From NCBI GenBank assembly GCA_018715065.1, contig DVMJ01000067.1, positions 1 to 12,659 on the forward strand: 12,659 nt of DNA, read 5' to 3'. The translations under genes were made by a program, and so were the position numbers. Below, one piece after another: positions 1-5,918 of the stretch. The notes beneath the pieces were generated by a model. The model was not told the origin of the DNA. It was given only the letters and a program-made list of their open reading frames with translations, and did no database searches. Positions within the stretch are counted from its first letter, which is position 1; each line of letters opens with the position of its first letter. The DNA is from Fimiplasma intestinipullorum. GTDB taxonomy: Bacteria > Bacillota_I > Bacilli_A > Erysipelotrichales > Coprobacillaceae.

Positions 1-59
1 GTGAATACAAAAGCCCCAACCAGTATGAACAGGCTTATTATGAAAAGAAGTCAATATAA
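1..59 (+). pseudogene. 3' end of an IS3-family-like transposase (partial)
   Basis: The frame beginning at base 3 is open from the window edge to a TAA at 57-59 and reads EYKSPNQYEQAYYEKKSI. The 'YKSPNQYE' signature resembles the extreme C terminus of IS3-family OrfB (DDE) transposases, where a tract like 'G-Y-x-S/T-P-x-x-Y' follows the last catalytic helix. Only about 18 residues are visible, so the family call is tentative. Whether the element is intact lies outside the window. No RBS or start is visible because the gene enters from the left. Confidence 0.45.
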
Positions 60-129
60 TGCACTGGTAGCTGAGTATATGAATGCATATTTCTCATTTT
101 AACTGGCACTTTTTCTTGACATAGTACCA
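60..129 (+). mobile_element. Probable right end of the IS3-like element
   Basis: Downstream of the transposase stop, bases about 92-129 (with 'aactggcac', 'ttttcttgacatagtacca') look like the terminal sequence of an IS3-type element: T-rich, with a TTGACA-like tract and a CA at the outer edge. The left end is not in the window, so neither the inverted repeat nor a target duplication can be verified. The boundary at 129 is a guess. Confidence 0.3.
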
Positions 130-162
130 ACGTATGGACTAGGCTGACGTTAATGGTTACAG

Positions 163-182
163 GTTTTCTCGTTTGAGAAAAC
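163..182. repeat. 8-bp perfect hairpin (GTTTTCTC-gttt-GAGAAAAC)
   Basis: The arms 163-170 and 175-182 are exact inverted repeats around a four-base loop. No T-run follows on either strand, so it is not a standard intrinsic terminator. It may be a residual IS structure or an operator. Function is unknown. Confidence 0.4.
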
Positions 183-330
183 GGACACACCACCTTGAAA
201 ATAGGTTGAGTATATCCAGATATCACATACAAATTCATTATGTCGTTAACTGATGATGAATGAATGTATCGATATTCTAAGGAAGCGGTTAATGATTTAA
301 AAGCATTGATTTCATCAATATTTTCTATTC

Positions 331-420
331 TTAGCATTTATCATTCACATATTCATTGTATCCATGCTTTTCAATGTGATTGTAAAAGTTTCCTGTGATA
401 TGGTCCTGCAGAAAGTAATT
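331..420 (-). pseudogene. Coding-like C-terminal fragment, unassigned
   Basis: On the minus strand a 29-codon frame ends at TAA (331-333) and contains LQDHITGNFYNHIEKHGYNE followed by YVNDKC. The composition (G, N, Y, H, K mix, amphipathic) looks like a genuine protein tail and not random AT-rich DNA. It is closed upstream by an in-frame TGA at 421-423 and has no start or RBS. It may be the tail of a gene lost by deletion next to the IS end. I do not recognise the family. Confidence 0.3.
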
Positions 421-487
421 TCATTACAGCTTCTTTAATTAATAAACGATTTCGATTGCATATCTTTATTACATAGTATATACATTA

Positions 488-1702
488 TTAGTTCCACTCT
501 TTAGCCAGTAGAAAATCACGTATATTCCAATGTTTGATTCCGTCTCTGCTCATATCAAATTCATCTAATGACAGTACATATTTAGGAAAGTTATCTCGTA
601 CACGATCATAGATACCAAATTCACGTTGTATGGTTTCTTCAGAGGCTAAAAGATATACCACCTGTACATAAAGCTTGTTTCCCTGCTTCTCACATACAAA
701 ATCAATCTCTCTATCTCCGACCTTACCAACGGTGACGTGGTAACCACGACGTAAGAGTTCCATATAGACGATATTCTCAAGAACGAGATTGATATCCTTC
801 ATATTCCCGCCGAAGACGGCTTCGCGGATTCCATGATCAGCTACATAATACTTTTCATTGACTGTCAAGATCTTCTTTCCTTGCAGATCCTGTCGTTTAA
901 CCTGATAAAATAGGAATGCGTCTGTACATGCTTTCATATAGTTGAGGACTGTTTCGGGTGAGATCGGTCTTCCTTCGCTCTTTAAGTATTTGGAAATGGC
1001 GGTAGATGAAAAGGTTGTGCCAAAGTTAGAAGTGATGTAAGCAATGATCCGTTCTAACATATCAACATCCCGTATGTGATGACGTTTGACCATATCTTTT
1101 AGTTCTACGGAGTTAAACAGATCTCTTAGGTATTGCTGACTGGCCGTATCATCATAATGTAAATTGCTTAAGTAAGGCATGCCGCCAACCGTTAGGTATT
1201 TGTTGAAACATTGCCGATTGTCTGCATCAGGGTATACAGTATGATATAGATCGATAAACTCTGCATAGGAAAATGGATAAACAATAAACTCAACGTATCG
1301 TCCGGCCAGGTAAGTGGCGAGTTCTCCTGATAATAATTTCGCATTGGAGCCGGTAATATAAATGTCACAATCGAGTTCTACGCGAAAAGAATTAATACAT
1401 TTTTCCCAGTCTTTCACTTCTTGAATTTCATCAAAAAACAAATAGACTTTCCCTTCGATTGCTTTTGCTCGAAGAAGGATTTCTTCATGAAGGGCAGTTG
1501 CAGTGCAAAGATGCGCATTGCGCATGTTCTCAAAATTGATTGAGATAAACTGACTCTGAGTAACCCCCATATTGACTAACTCTTCTTTGTTCAAATCAAG
1601 CATCACAGATTTCCCACTACGCCGCATACCGGTCAATACTTTAACGAGATCATTTCCTATAAATGGGCGAATACGCTTCATATATGTTTCACGTTTAATC
1701 AT
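488..1702 (-). CDS. AAA ATPase with C-terminal DUF4143 domain
   Basis: This 404-residue protein has the layout of the AAA_14/DUF4143 ATPase family. Walker A is GMRRSGKS at residues 25-32. Walker B is YLFFDEIQEV at about 87-96. A sensor-like TGSNAKLLS lies at 117-125 and an arginine-finger-like LAGRY at 132-136. A winged-helix-like middle (about 210-260) follows. The C-terminal third carries ENxxxxEL (309-316) and REIDFV (331-336) followed by YVQV, the PD-(D/E)XK-like core of DUF4143. Length is normal for the family. The ATG at 1702 is preceded by AAGGCGG at a good distance. These proteins are common, often in many copies, in gut Bacteroidetes and Firmicutes; the cellular role is unproven, with proposals including mobile-element or toxin-antitoxin-like functions. 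It stands alone, next to IS remnants. Confidence 0.9.
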   Translation of the reverse strand: MIKRETYMKRIRPFIGNDLVKVLTGMRRSGKSVMLDLNKEELVNMGVTQSQFISINFENMRNAHLCTATALHEEILLRAKAIEGKVYLFFDEIQEVKDWEKCINSFRVELDCDIYITGSNAKLLSGELATYLAGRYVEFIVYPFSYAEFIDLYHTVYPDADNRQCFNKYLTVGGMPYLSNLHYDDTASQQYLRDLFNSVELKDMVKRHHIRDVDMLERIIAYITSNFGTTFSSTAISKYLKSEGRPISPETVLNYMKACTDAFLFYQVKRQDLQGKKILTVNEKYYVADHGIREAVFGGNMKDINLVLENIVYMELLRRGYHVTVGKVGDREIDFVCEKQGNKLYVQVVYLLASEETIQREFGIYDRVRDNFPKYVLSLDEFDMSRDGIKHWNIRDFLLAKEWN

Positions 1703-1733
1703 GATGCAGGCCGCCTTTTCTAAAACTACTATT

Positions 1734-1762
1734 ATGATATTAAAAGTATATTTGAATTACAA
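1734..1762 (-). promoter_or_regulatory. Candidate sigma-A promoter for the DUF4143 ATPase
   Basis: Read on the minus strand, a -35 TTGTAA (1757-1762) and a -10 TATCAT (1734-1739) are separated by exactly 17 bases. They lie about 30 bases upstream of the ATPase start. The -10 matches the consensus at five of six positions, the -35 at four. The palindrome at 1775-1800 sits just upstream. Confidence 0.5.
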
Positions 1763-1774
1763 ATGCGTTTTCTT

Positions 1775-1800
1775 ATTTTATCAGTTATAACTGATAAAAT
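1775..1800. promoter_or_regulatory. Perfect 26-bp palindrome upstream of the ATPase
   Basis: Bases 1775-1787 (ATTTTATCAGTTA) are exactly repeated in inverse at 1788-1800 with no spacer. The site ends about 12 bases upstream of the inferred -35 of the ATPase promoter. A loopless full palindrome is more typical of a dimeric protein operator than of an RNA terminator. It could also act as a weak bidirectional terminator because of the A/T-rich ends. The binding protein is unknown. Confidence 0.5.
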
Positions 1801-2034
1801 AGAATTTTCTGACATTTTATGCTAATATACCTTTTCAATCTTCTTAAAAAGGCTTCTATTATTTATTCTATGCTTTATAGCCATATCTATGATTATCGCA
1901 GGTATTTTTTATTGATCATAGCGATGATGGGGTTGCTGCGTTGTGTCCTAAAAACTATGTTATCATTGTAGGAAGCAAACAATGCTTCGAAACCATATAC
2001 ATATGAGAGAGTGTGGGTGTTAAAAAGGCAATAA

Positions 2035-2244
2035 TATTGCGCTGGGAAATACTTCGCGGAAATATGGTTTATGGGATGGTTAGATGTATGTATGCAGGCA
2101 AAAGATCAGTTTTACTGTACCATCGATGAAGCCGTGAAGTCTTTCGACATGGTAGAAAAGAAGTTAGATCAGATTCGTACGGAAATGGATATTTGCCTAT
2201 TTAAAAAGAGTATTGCCGATTTGAGTGTGGATCATGTCTTATAA
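2035..2244 (+). pseudogene. Coding-like 3' fragment, unassigned
   Basis: A frame opened by a TAA at 2032-2034 runs 69 codons to TAA at 2242-2244. The downstream part (AVKSFDMVEKKLDQIRTEMD, then a hydrophobic/basic tail) has the heptad character of an alpha-helical or coiled-coil C terminus of a regulator-like protein. The upstream part (Y/W/F/C-rich) looks less convincing. No RBS-preceded start is seen, although ATGs occur at 2071 and 2092. It is probably a decayed gene; no family is recognised. Confidence 0.3.
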
Positions 2245-2251
2245 ACACAAA

Positions 2252-2283
2252 TATCCGCCATATCGATGGAGATACGGCGGATA
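2252..2283 (-). terminator. Hairpin, possible terminator of the integrase-like gene
   Basis: TATCCGCC (2252-2259) and GGCGGATA (2276-2283) form an 8-bp stem with a 16-base loop. On the minus strand it is followed by TTTGTGTTT, a broken T-tract, about 110 bases past the stop of the minus-strand gene ending at 2394. On the plus strand no T-run follows. The loop is long, so the call is moderate. Confidence 0.4.
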
Positions 2284-2393
2284 CTTAACTATGTGTTTGA
2301 GATATTTCACTTGTTTTCTTGACAAGGAATTTAATAAGTCATTGATTGTATGACAAAAACTGACTCAATAGTTTGATCATGCTTTTATGCTGA

Positions 2394-2894
2394 TTAGATA
2401 AACAGTTCCCAATGGTGATCCAGAGATTCCGGATCATCATTGTAATTTGTATAGCGATCGATGAGTGGATCTTTATGGGAGGTAAGATAGTCAGTGACTT
2501 GCTTAGCATCTTCTTCACTGATATGCTGGTGTTTCGCCATGCTTTGGTAAAAAAGATCCAGACTTACAAGATATTCTTTGAGGGTCTTGACGCTGGCCCA
2601 CATGCATTTATGTAAGAAGAATTCACTTAAGAAATCATCGATGCGTCCAGTATTGGCGCCATCTTCCATGCTGATGATCTTTCCATCATAGGTCAGGTAT
2701 TGGATCAAATAGAATTCAATACTGGAAACGTAGGTATGAATGGTTTCTTTGTCTATATTTTGTTTAGTCAAATCGTCTTCGAATTCAAATAAATAATTCT
2801 TATTGCGGTTGTCGGCTTCAATCACAATAGGTGCTCTTTCATCCACCATTTCGCCATCGGTGAATTCCTGGGTTTGTTTCTCTTGATCGTTCAT
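2394..2894 (-). CDS. Core-binding-domain-only integrase-like protein
   Basis: This is a 166-residue acidic protein. The ATG at 2894 is chosen because GAAAGGGA precedes it at proper spacing and an extended -10 lies about 37 bases upstream; the frame remains open further upstream but only to a TTG at 3248 with no RBS. Residues about 35-145 match in style the SAM-like N-terminal core-binding domain of tyrosine recombinases: a helix DKETIHTYVSSIEFYLIQYL, then IDDFLSEFFLHKCMW, then a helix with SLDLFYQSM and a final ISEEDAKQVTDYL segment. There is no catalytic R...HxxR...Y domain; the protein ends 20 residues later in an acidic tail. Stand-alone proteins of this type occur in Firmicutes with unknown function. 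It could be a derived DNA-binding protein or a decayed recombinase; the intact frame, RBS and promoter favour a functional gene. Confidence 0.7.
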   Translation of the reverse strand: MNDQEKQTQEFTDGEMVDERAPIVIEADNRNKNYLFEFEDDLTKQNIDKETIHTYVSSIEFYLIQYLTYDGKIISMEDGANTGRIDDFLSEFFLHKCMWASVKTLKEYLVSLDLFYQSMAKHQHISEEDAKQVTDYLTSHKDPLIDRYTNYNDDPESLDHHWELFI

Positions 2895-2930
2895 TGTTTT
2901 CGTCCCTTTCTTTTGCTTTGATGTATCACC

Positions 2931-2939
2931 ATTATAACA
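2931..2939 (-). promoter_or_regulatory. Extended -10 element of the integrase-like gene
   Basis: Read on the minus strand the sequence is TGTTATAAT: a perfect TATAAT (2931-2936) with an upstream TGn extension. No good -35 is visible 16-18 bases upstream, which an extended -10 can tolerate. It lies 37 bases before the ATG at 2894. Confidence 0.55.
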
Positions 2940-3358
2940 TAATTTACTTACGATGAAGCAGTTTTTGAAATGAATTGTAGATATAACATTGCCTGAAAGC
3001 AGGGCAACAGGAGGCTTCGGGCTTTGATTGTATCCTAATTCTGTGATATGGATGACTGTTTTTCTTTTTGGAGGGATGGTCGGATGTGGCTCATTAGCGT
3101 GCGATTGCCAAATAAACAGTTTATAGTGAAGATCTAAAATGGATGGATTCAGGGTGTATCTAAGACACTTTTTGGGTTTAGTTGATGCTACAGGTAAGAT
3201 CCATGCCAGCTGCAAGGACATGTTGAGGGCATAAGATGCTTGATGCAATCATAAGGAGGAATGCATATAAGCAGACTCGATCACTGAGATTATATCGTCA
3301 ACGAGGGGATGGCGCTTGCTTGGAATCGTCACTATCAATCTCGATGACTATGAACTGG

Positions 3359-3375
3359 TCAGGTGACATACCTGA
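3359..3375. repeat. Short hairpin TCAGGT-gacat-ACCTGA
   Basis: Exact 6-bp inverted repeat with a 5-base loop. It is the first of three successive hairpins leading to the terminator at 3437-3464, and so could be part of a structured plus-strand RNA. Confidence 0.35.
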
Positions 3376-3405
3376 TAGACAAGTCGTTTAATGCATAGCG
3401 TCAAA

Positions 3406-3430
3406 AGCCTGACGCACTGGAAGTCAGGCT
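3406..3430 (-). terminator. Hairpin downstream of the XRE/pseudo-RSH operon
   Basis: AGCCTGAC (3406-3413) and GTCAGGCT (3423-3430) form an 8-bp stem with a 9-base loop. On the minus strand it is followed by a short TTTTGA tract, about 55 bases past the stop at 3486, so it can end the minus-strand operon. The T-tract is short, hence only moderate confidence. Confidence 0.45.
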
Positions 3431-3436
3431 GATGGG

Positions 3437-3464
3437 GATAGATTGGCAAAATCTATCTTTTTTT
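3437..3464 (+). terminator. Intrinsic terminator, plus strand
   Basis: GATAGATT (3437-3444), loop GGCAA, AATCTATC (3450-3457), then seven Ts (3458-3464). This is a textbook rho-independent layout for plus-strand transcription, although the stem is AT-rich. No plus-strand gene is recognised just upstream, so it either ends an unseen small RNA or protects the facing operon from read-through. Confidence 0.55.
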
Positions 3465-3485
3465 ATACTGTTCCTGTTTAAAATA

Positions 3486-4754
3486 TTATTCTTTGAGCTT
3501 GGATTGGAAGTAACTGATCAGGGCATTTTGGGCCTTGGTGGTATGGACCCATTTAAACCACTCCATCTTAGCCGTAGGCGTTGCGAGGTCGTGATAGACT
3601 TGGACACGATCCCCTTGATGGAGGGTGAGCAGGGCTCCTTTGTCCTGTTTGAAGATGTCTTCGAGACGCAGATACTGATGATTGAGGGTAAATGCATACA
3701 TATGATAACCGATGTCTGGATCAAGGGCAAAGGCATAGTCCAGGATCGTGGCTTCCGCAGGCAAGTAAGTGACATGCCCTTCTAAATCGTAGATCGTCAG
3801 GGCATCGGAAGGAATGTTTTCAGGCTGATGCAGTCCCAGGTTGTAGTGATGTCTTTCATTAGGGGACATCAAAAAGAGACGGTAAGTGTTGTGGTGGCGA
3901 TCCTGTAAGAGGACATATCTTCTTAAATGGGTTTCATCATGTCCCTGACCTAACCAGAGGTAGCCCTGGGAATGCAGCACGCTTTGATAGATATCAAAGA
4001 AGAAAGCAATCGGTTTTTCCAGGTGTTCTGCAATCTGGAAAATGTAATTGGTTAAGGGAATTTCCTGACTTTGATAAGGGATCTTTACATAATAGATCTT
4101 ACTGATGGTATTGGTGACGGCATAGTAGATTTCATTCATACGGGTCGGGATCCTCACTAAAGCCGGACCCAGCAGTTGTTCTAGCTGCTGGATATCATGC
4201 TGCTGTAGGGTCATTTCCTCGTCGTATTGTTGGGTCAGCTTGGCATAGACATCCGGATTGGCATGGGCAAAGCAGTATTCTTCAAATTCAGCGACAAAAT
4301 AATTGGCGTTGAGCTGGCGAGCCATCGGTAAATAGTAGGATTCGATGGCCTGGGGCTCTGGGTTGACAAGCTGATGAGCGAAAAGAATCAGATAGGCGGT
4401 CGTGTCGTTGCGTGTATCGAGCAGCTGATTTAATAAAGCAGGGTGAGGAGAGGGGCTCTTCGAGAGCTGATCGATCAGATGAGTGATGGTCTGAATCTGC
4501 TTTTGCAGTGAGGCATCAGGTTCCAGGGTGGCGGTTAATGTCGCTTCATCGAGCTGCAGATCAACGAGGATCGACAGGGCCAGTATCTTCTTTTCAAGAT
4601 AGAGCTCGCCTTTTTCGTTTCTCTGGTTACGGGTCGTTGTTTTGATGTTCTGATAGGCATGCTGGACCTTGAGAATGGCAAGCTCATTTAAATAGCGCTG
4701 CATCTTCTCTATGAGTTCATGCATCAGGTCATCGACTTCGTGAATGTACTTCAT
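3486..4754 (-). CDS. Degenerate RelA/SpoT homologue with TGS domain (probable pseudoenzyme)
   Basis: The 422-residue protein follows the order of a long RSH (RelA/SpoT) protein. Residues 319-390 are a TGS domain (IYDLEGHVTYLPAEATILDY, then QGDRVQVY), and 398-419 (WFKWVHTTKAQNALISYFQ) match the 'W...V.TS.AR.KI..WF' helix that follows TGS in RelA. Residues 138-173 (YYLPMARQLNA..., EFEEYCFAHANPDVYAKL) match 'IYAPLAHRLG...LEDL.F.YL.PE.Y' between hydrolase and synthetase. In the HD-like part (55-135) the ALLHD motif reads ATLEPD and the ADRLHN motif reads AHQLVN, so metal ligands are missing. In the synthetase-like part (200-305) the G-R-x-K, R-F-K-D-Y and E-x-Q-I-R-T motifs are not recognisable. 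I infer neither (p)ppGpp synthesis nor hydrolysis. The ATG abuts the stop of the XRE gene, with GGAGAGA inside that gene's end, so translation is probably coupled. A ligand-binding or ribosome/protein-binding role is possible. Confidence 0.7.
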   Translation of the reverse strand: MKYIHEVDDLMHELIEKMQRYLNELAILKVQHAYQNIKTTTRNQRNEKGELYLEKKILALSILVDLQLDEATLTATLEPDASLQKQIQTITHLIDQLSKSPSPHPALLNQLLDTRNDTTAYLILFAHQLVNPEPQAIESYYLPMARQLNANYFVAEFEEYCFAHANPDVYAKLTQQYDEEMTLQQHDIQQLEQLLGPALVRIPTRMNEIYYAVTNTISKIYYVKIPYQSQEIPLTNYIFQIAEHLEKPIAFFFDIYQSVLHSQGYLWLGQGHDETHLRRYVLLQDRHHNTYRLFLMSPNERHHYNLGLHQPENIPSDALTIYDLEGHVTYLPAEATILDYAFALDPDIGYHMYAFTLNHQYLRLEDIFKQDKGALLTLHQGDRVQVYHDLATPTAKMEWFKWVHTTKAQNALISYFQSKLKE

Positions 4755-5744
4755 CTATTCTCTCTCCTCTACAAAGGGCTTGATCCATTGGTACCACTGA
4801 TAATCCCGTTGCTGTGTCGCTTTTTCAAATGGCAGTACCTGCGTTTCGATGGTGTCCAGGACAATTCTTTCGAGATGATGCTGAATCAGTATTTCTTTTT
4901 CATCGGTGTCCAGATCCTGGTACTCGGCATAGGGATTAAAGTAGTCATCGATGCGTCTTAAAAGTCGGCGAACTTCCAGGTTGAGGTGGATATCTTCTTT
5001 GCCTAGACGCAAATGGTCGGCAATCTCGCCCGGACTGGCGGTGATCAAACCACGGCAGGATCCCATATACTGCATGCAGGGAACGCGCTGCAAACCACGT
5101 GATATGGATGCGCAAAGCCCCATTCCGCCAATATACGCTTTTTGCCCACGCGGCTGATTGACGGAATAGAGAATAAAGTCTTTATCCTGGTTGTTTAGCT
5201 GAAAATTAAGAATGCCCTCTAAAAAATGCATTTGTCCCTGATAGCGATAGATCCCTTCCTGAGGTATGGCCTGAAGCAGGGCGTCGGGACGTGACCGATA
5301 GTGTTCCCAGCAGGCCCGTAAACCATCCAGATCAAAGCCGAATAGACCGGTCAACTGATTGATGTCCGGCTGAAACGGGACAGAAATGCTTTGAATATAG
5401 AGGATCCCGTATTCCAGCTGATCCTTTTGATCGAAAGTGCCGGGATGCCTAGAGGGGTCAAAATAATACATGGTATAAAGTCCCTGATAACGGGTAAGCT
5501 CCTTGGCATTGGCATGCGCCAGATCGGCCTGGCTGAAATCACGGGTCAGAAAGTCGTCGATGGAGAAGTGAAAATCTTCTTGTAAGCGAATGAGCGTATC
5601 TAATTGGATGGTTGTTTTTCCATTCAGATAACTGCTTAGCGTGCCGTCTGAAAGGTGGTACTGCATGGCAAAATCATGCTGATTTTTGCCGCTTAAAGAA
5701 AGCAAGTATTTCAAGTTTTTCTGCATGTTTGTCTGGTAGTTCAT
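4755..5744 (-). CDS. XRE-family DNA-binding protein with large C-terminal region
   Basis: This 329-residue protein has an N-terminal helix-turn-helix of the XRE/Cro type at about 8-66: NLKYLLSLSGKNQHDFA, LSDGTLSSYLNGKTT as turn plus recognition helix, then LIRLQEDFHFSIDDFL. Residues about 85-235 form an unassigned domain rich in aromatic and glycine residues (YQGLYTMYYF, YRYQGQMHFLEG, YIGGMGLCASISRG, YMGSCRGLI) that could bind a small molecule. The remainder is helical and acidic. The ATG at 5744 is preferred over an upstream GTG (5753) because AAAGGATGTGAGG gives it a ribosome site. It is the first gene of a two-gene operon with the pseudo-RSH gene and is divergent from the cell-wall operon, so it may control itself and that operon; this is inference. 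Confidence 0.8.
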   Translation of the reverse strand: MNYQTNMQKNLKYLLSLSGKNQHDFAMQYHLSDGTLSSYLNGKTTIQLDTLIRLQEDFHFSIDDFLTRDFSQADLAHANAKELTRYQGLYTMYYFDPSRHPGTFDQKDQLEYGILYIQSISVPFQPDINQLTGLFGFDLDGLRACWEHYRSRPDALLQAIPQEGIYRYQGQMHFLEGILNFQLNNQDKDFILYSVNQPRGQKAYIGGMGLCASISRGLQRVPCMQYMGSCRGLITASPGEIADHLRLGKEDIHLNLEVRRLLRRIDDYFNPYAEYQDLDTDEKEILIQHHLERIVLDTIETQVLPFEKATQQRDYQWYQWIKPFVEERE

Positions 5745-5772
5745 GCGCCTCACATCCTTTACTATTATCCCT

Positions 5773-5781
5773 ATTATACCA
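5773..5781 (-). promoter_or_regulatory. Extended -10 promoter of the XRE/pseudo-RSH operon
   Basis: On the minus strand the sequence is TGGTATAAT: a perfect TATAAT (5773-5778) with TGn extension, 29 bases upstream of the chosen ATG. The -35 region (CTTAAG around 5796-5801) is poor. A perfect extended -10 with a weak -35 is typical of a promoter open to regulation. Confidence 0.55.
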
Positions 5782-5868
5782 TTTTTTCAGCCTAACTTAA
5801 GCATTTTCAGGGATTTCAGAAAAATGAATACATTTCAACTTTTTGTGGTTTGATTCAGAAAGCTGTGC

Positions 5869-5897
5869 TTGAGAAGGCTCGAAATTTGTTGGATAAT
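5869..5897 (+). promoter_or_regulatory. Candidate promoter of the cell-wall/phosphosignalling operon
   Basis: TTGAGA (5869-5874) and GATAAT (5892-5897) are separated by 17 bases; each hexamer matches the sigma-A consensus at five positions. Transcription would begin about 5904, almost on top of the ribosome site (GAGGAGGTGG, 5904-5913), giving a very short leader. A promoter further upstream in 5800-5868 cannot be excluded. The divergent promoter of the XRE gene lies less than 100 bases away. Confidence 0.4.
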
Positions 5898-5918
5898 AGC
5901 CCCGAGGAGGTGGAATGG

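Larger units (their letters stand above)
60..487. other. Gene-poor, AT-rich stretch between IS end and ATPase
   Basis: No complete gene is supported in these ~430 bases. Besides the IS end they hold a small perfect hairpin at 163-182 and a coding-like fragment on the minus strand at 331-420. The long minus-strand open frame across 38-337 runs through the IS end without an RBS and is not accepted as a gene. Confidence 0.5.
1801..2393. other. Gene-free stretch with remnants
   Basis: I see no complete gene here. A coding-like open frame without a start lies at 2035-2244 on the plus strand, and a GC-rich hairpin at 2252-2283. Bases 1801-2034 show nothing recognisable apart from a 5-bp stem around 1971-1989. 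Confidence 0.5.
2940..3485. other. Gene-free stretch between the integrase-like gene and the pseudo-RSH gene
   Basis: About 545 bases without a supported gene. A minus-strand frame is open to 3248, but it has no RBS and its sequence is proline-rich and unlike a family. An AAGGAGG at 3253 on the plus strand precedes only an eight-codon frame. The right third holds three consecutive hairpins, the last followed by seven Ts. Confidence 0.5.

Noticed and set aside
38..337. 99-codon minus-strand open frame
   Set aside because: It has no ribosome site and its 3' half lies inside the probable IS end; the sequence shows no family-like pattern, so it is most likely spurious.
2895..3248. 118-residue N-terminal extension of the integrase-like protein
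   Set aside because: It would start at a TTG without an RBS and would pass through a good promoter and ribosome site that serve the ATG at 2894. Its composition (proline, lysine and tryptophan scattered) is unlike the rest.
3253..3287. AAGGAGG followed by ATG on the plus strand
   Set aside because: The frame has only eight codons, with no plausible continuation. It may be a chance match or a leader peptide, but nothing supports it.
5850..5918. Longer PBP start at TTG 5850
   Set aside because: There is no ribosome site ahead of it, while ATG 5919 has GAGGAGGTGG five bases upstream, followed at once by a normal membrane anchor.
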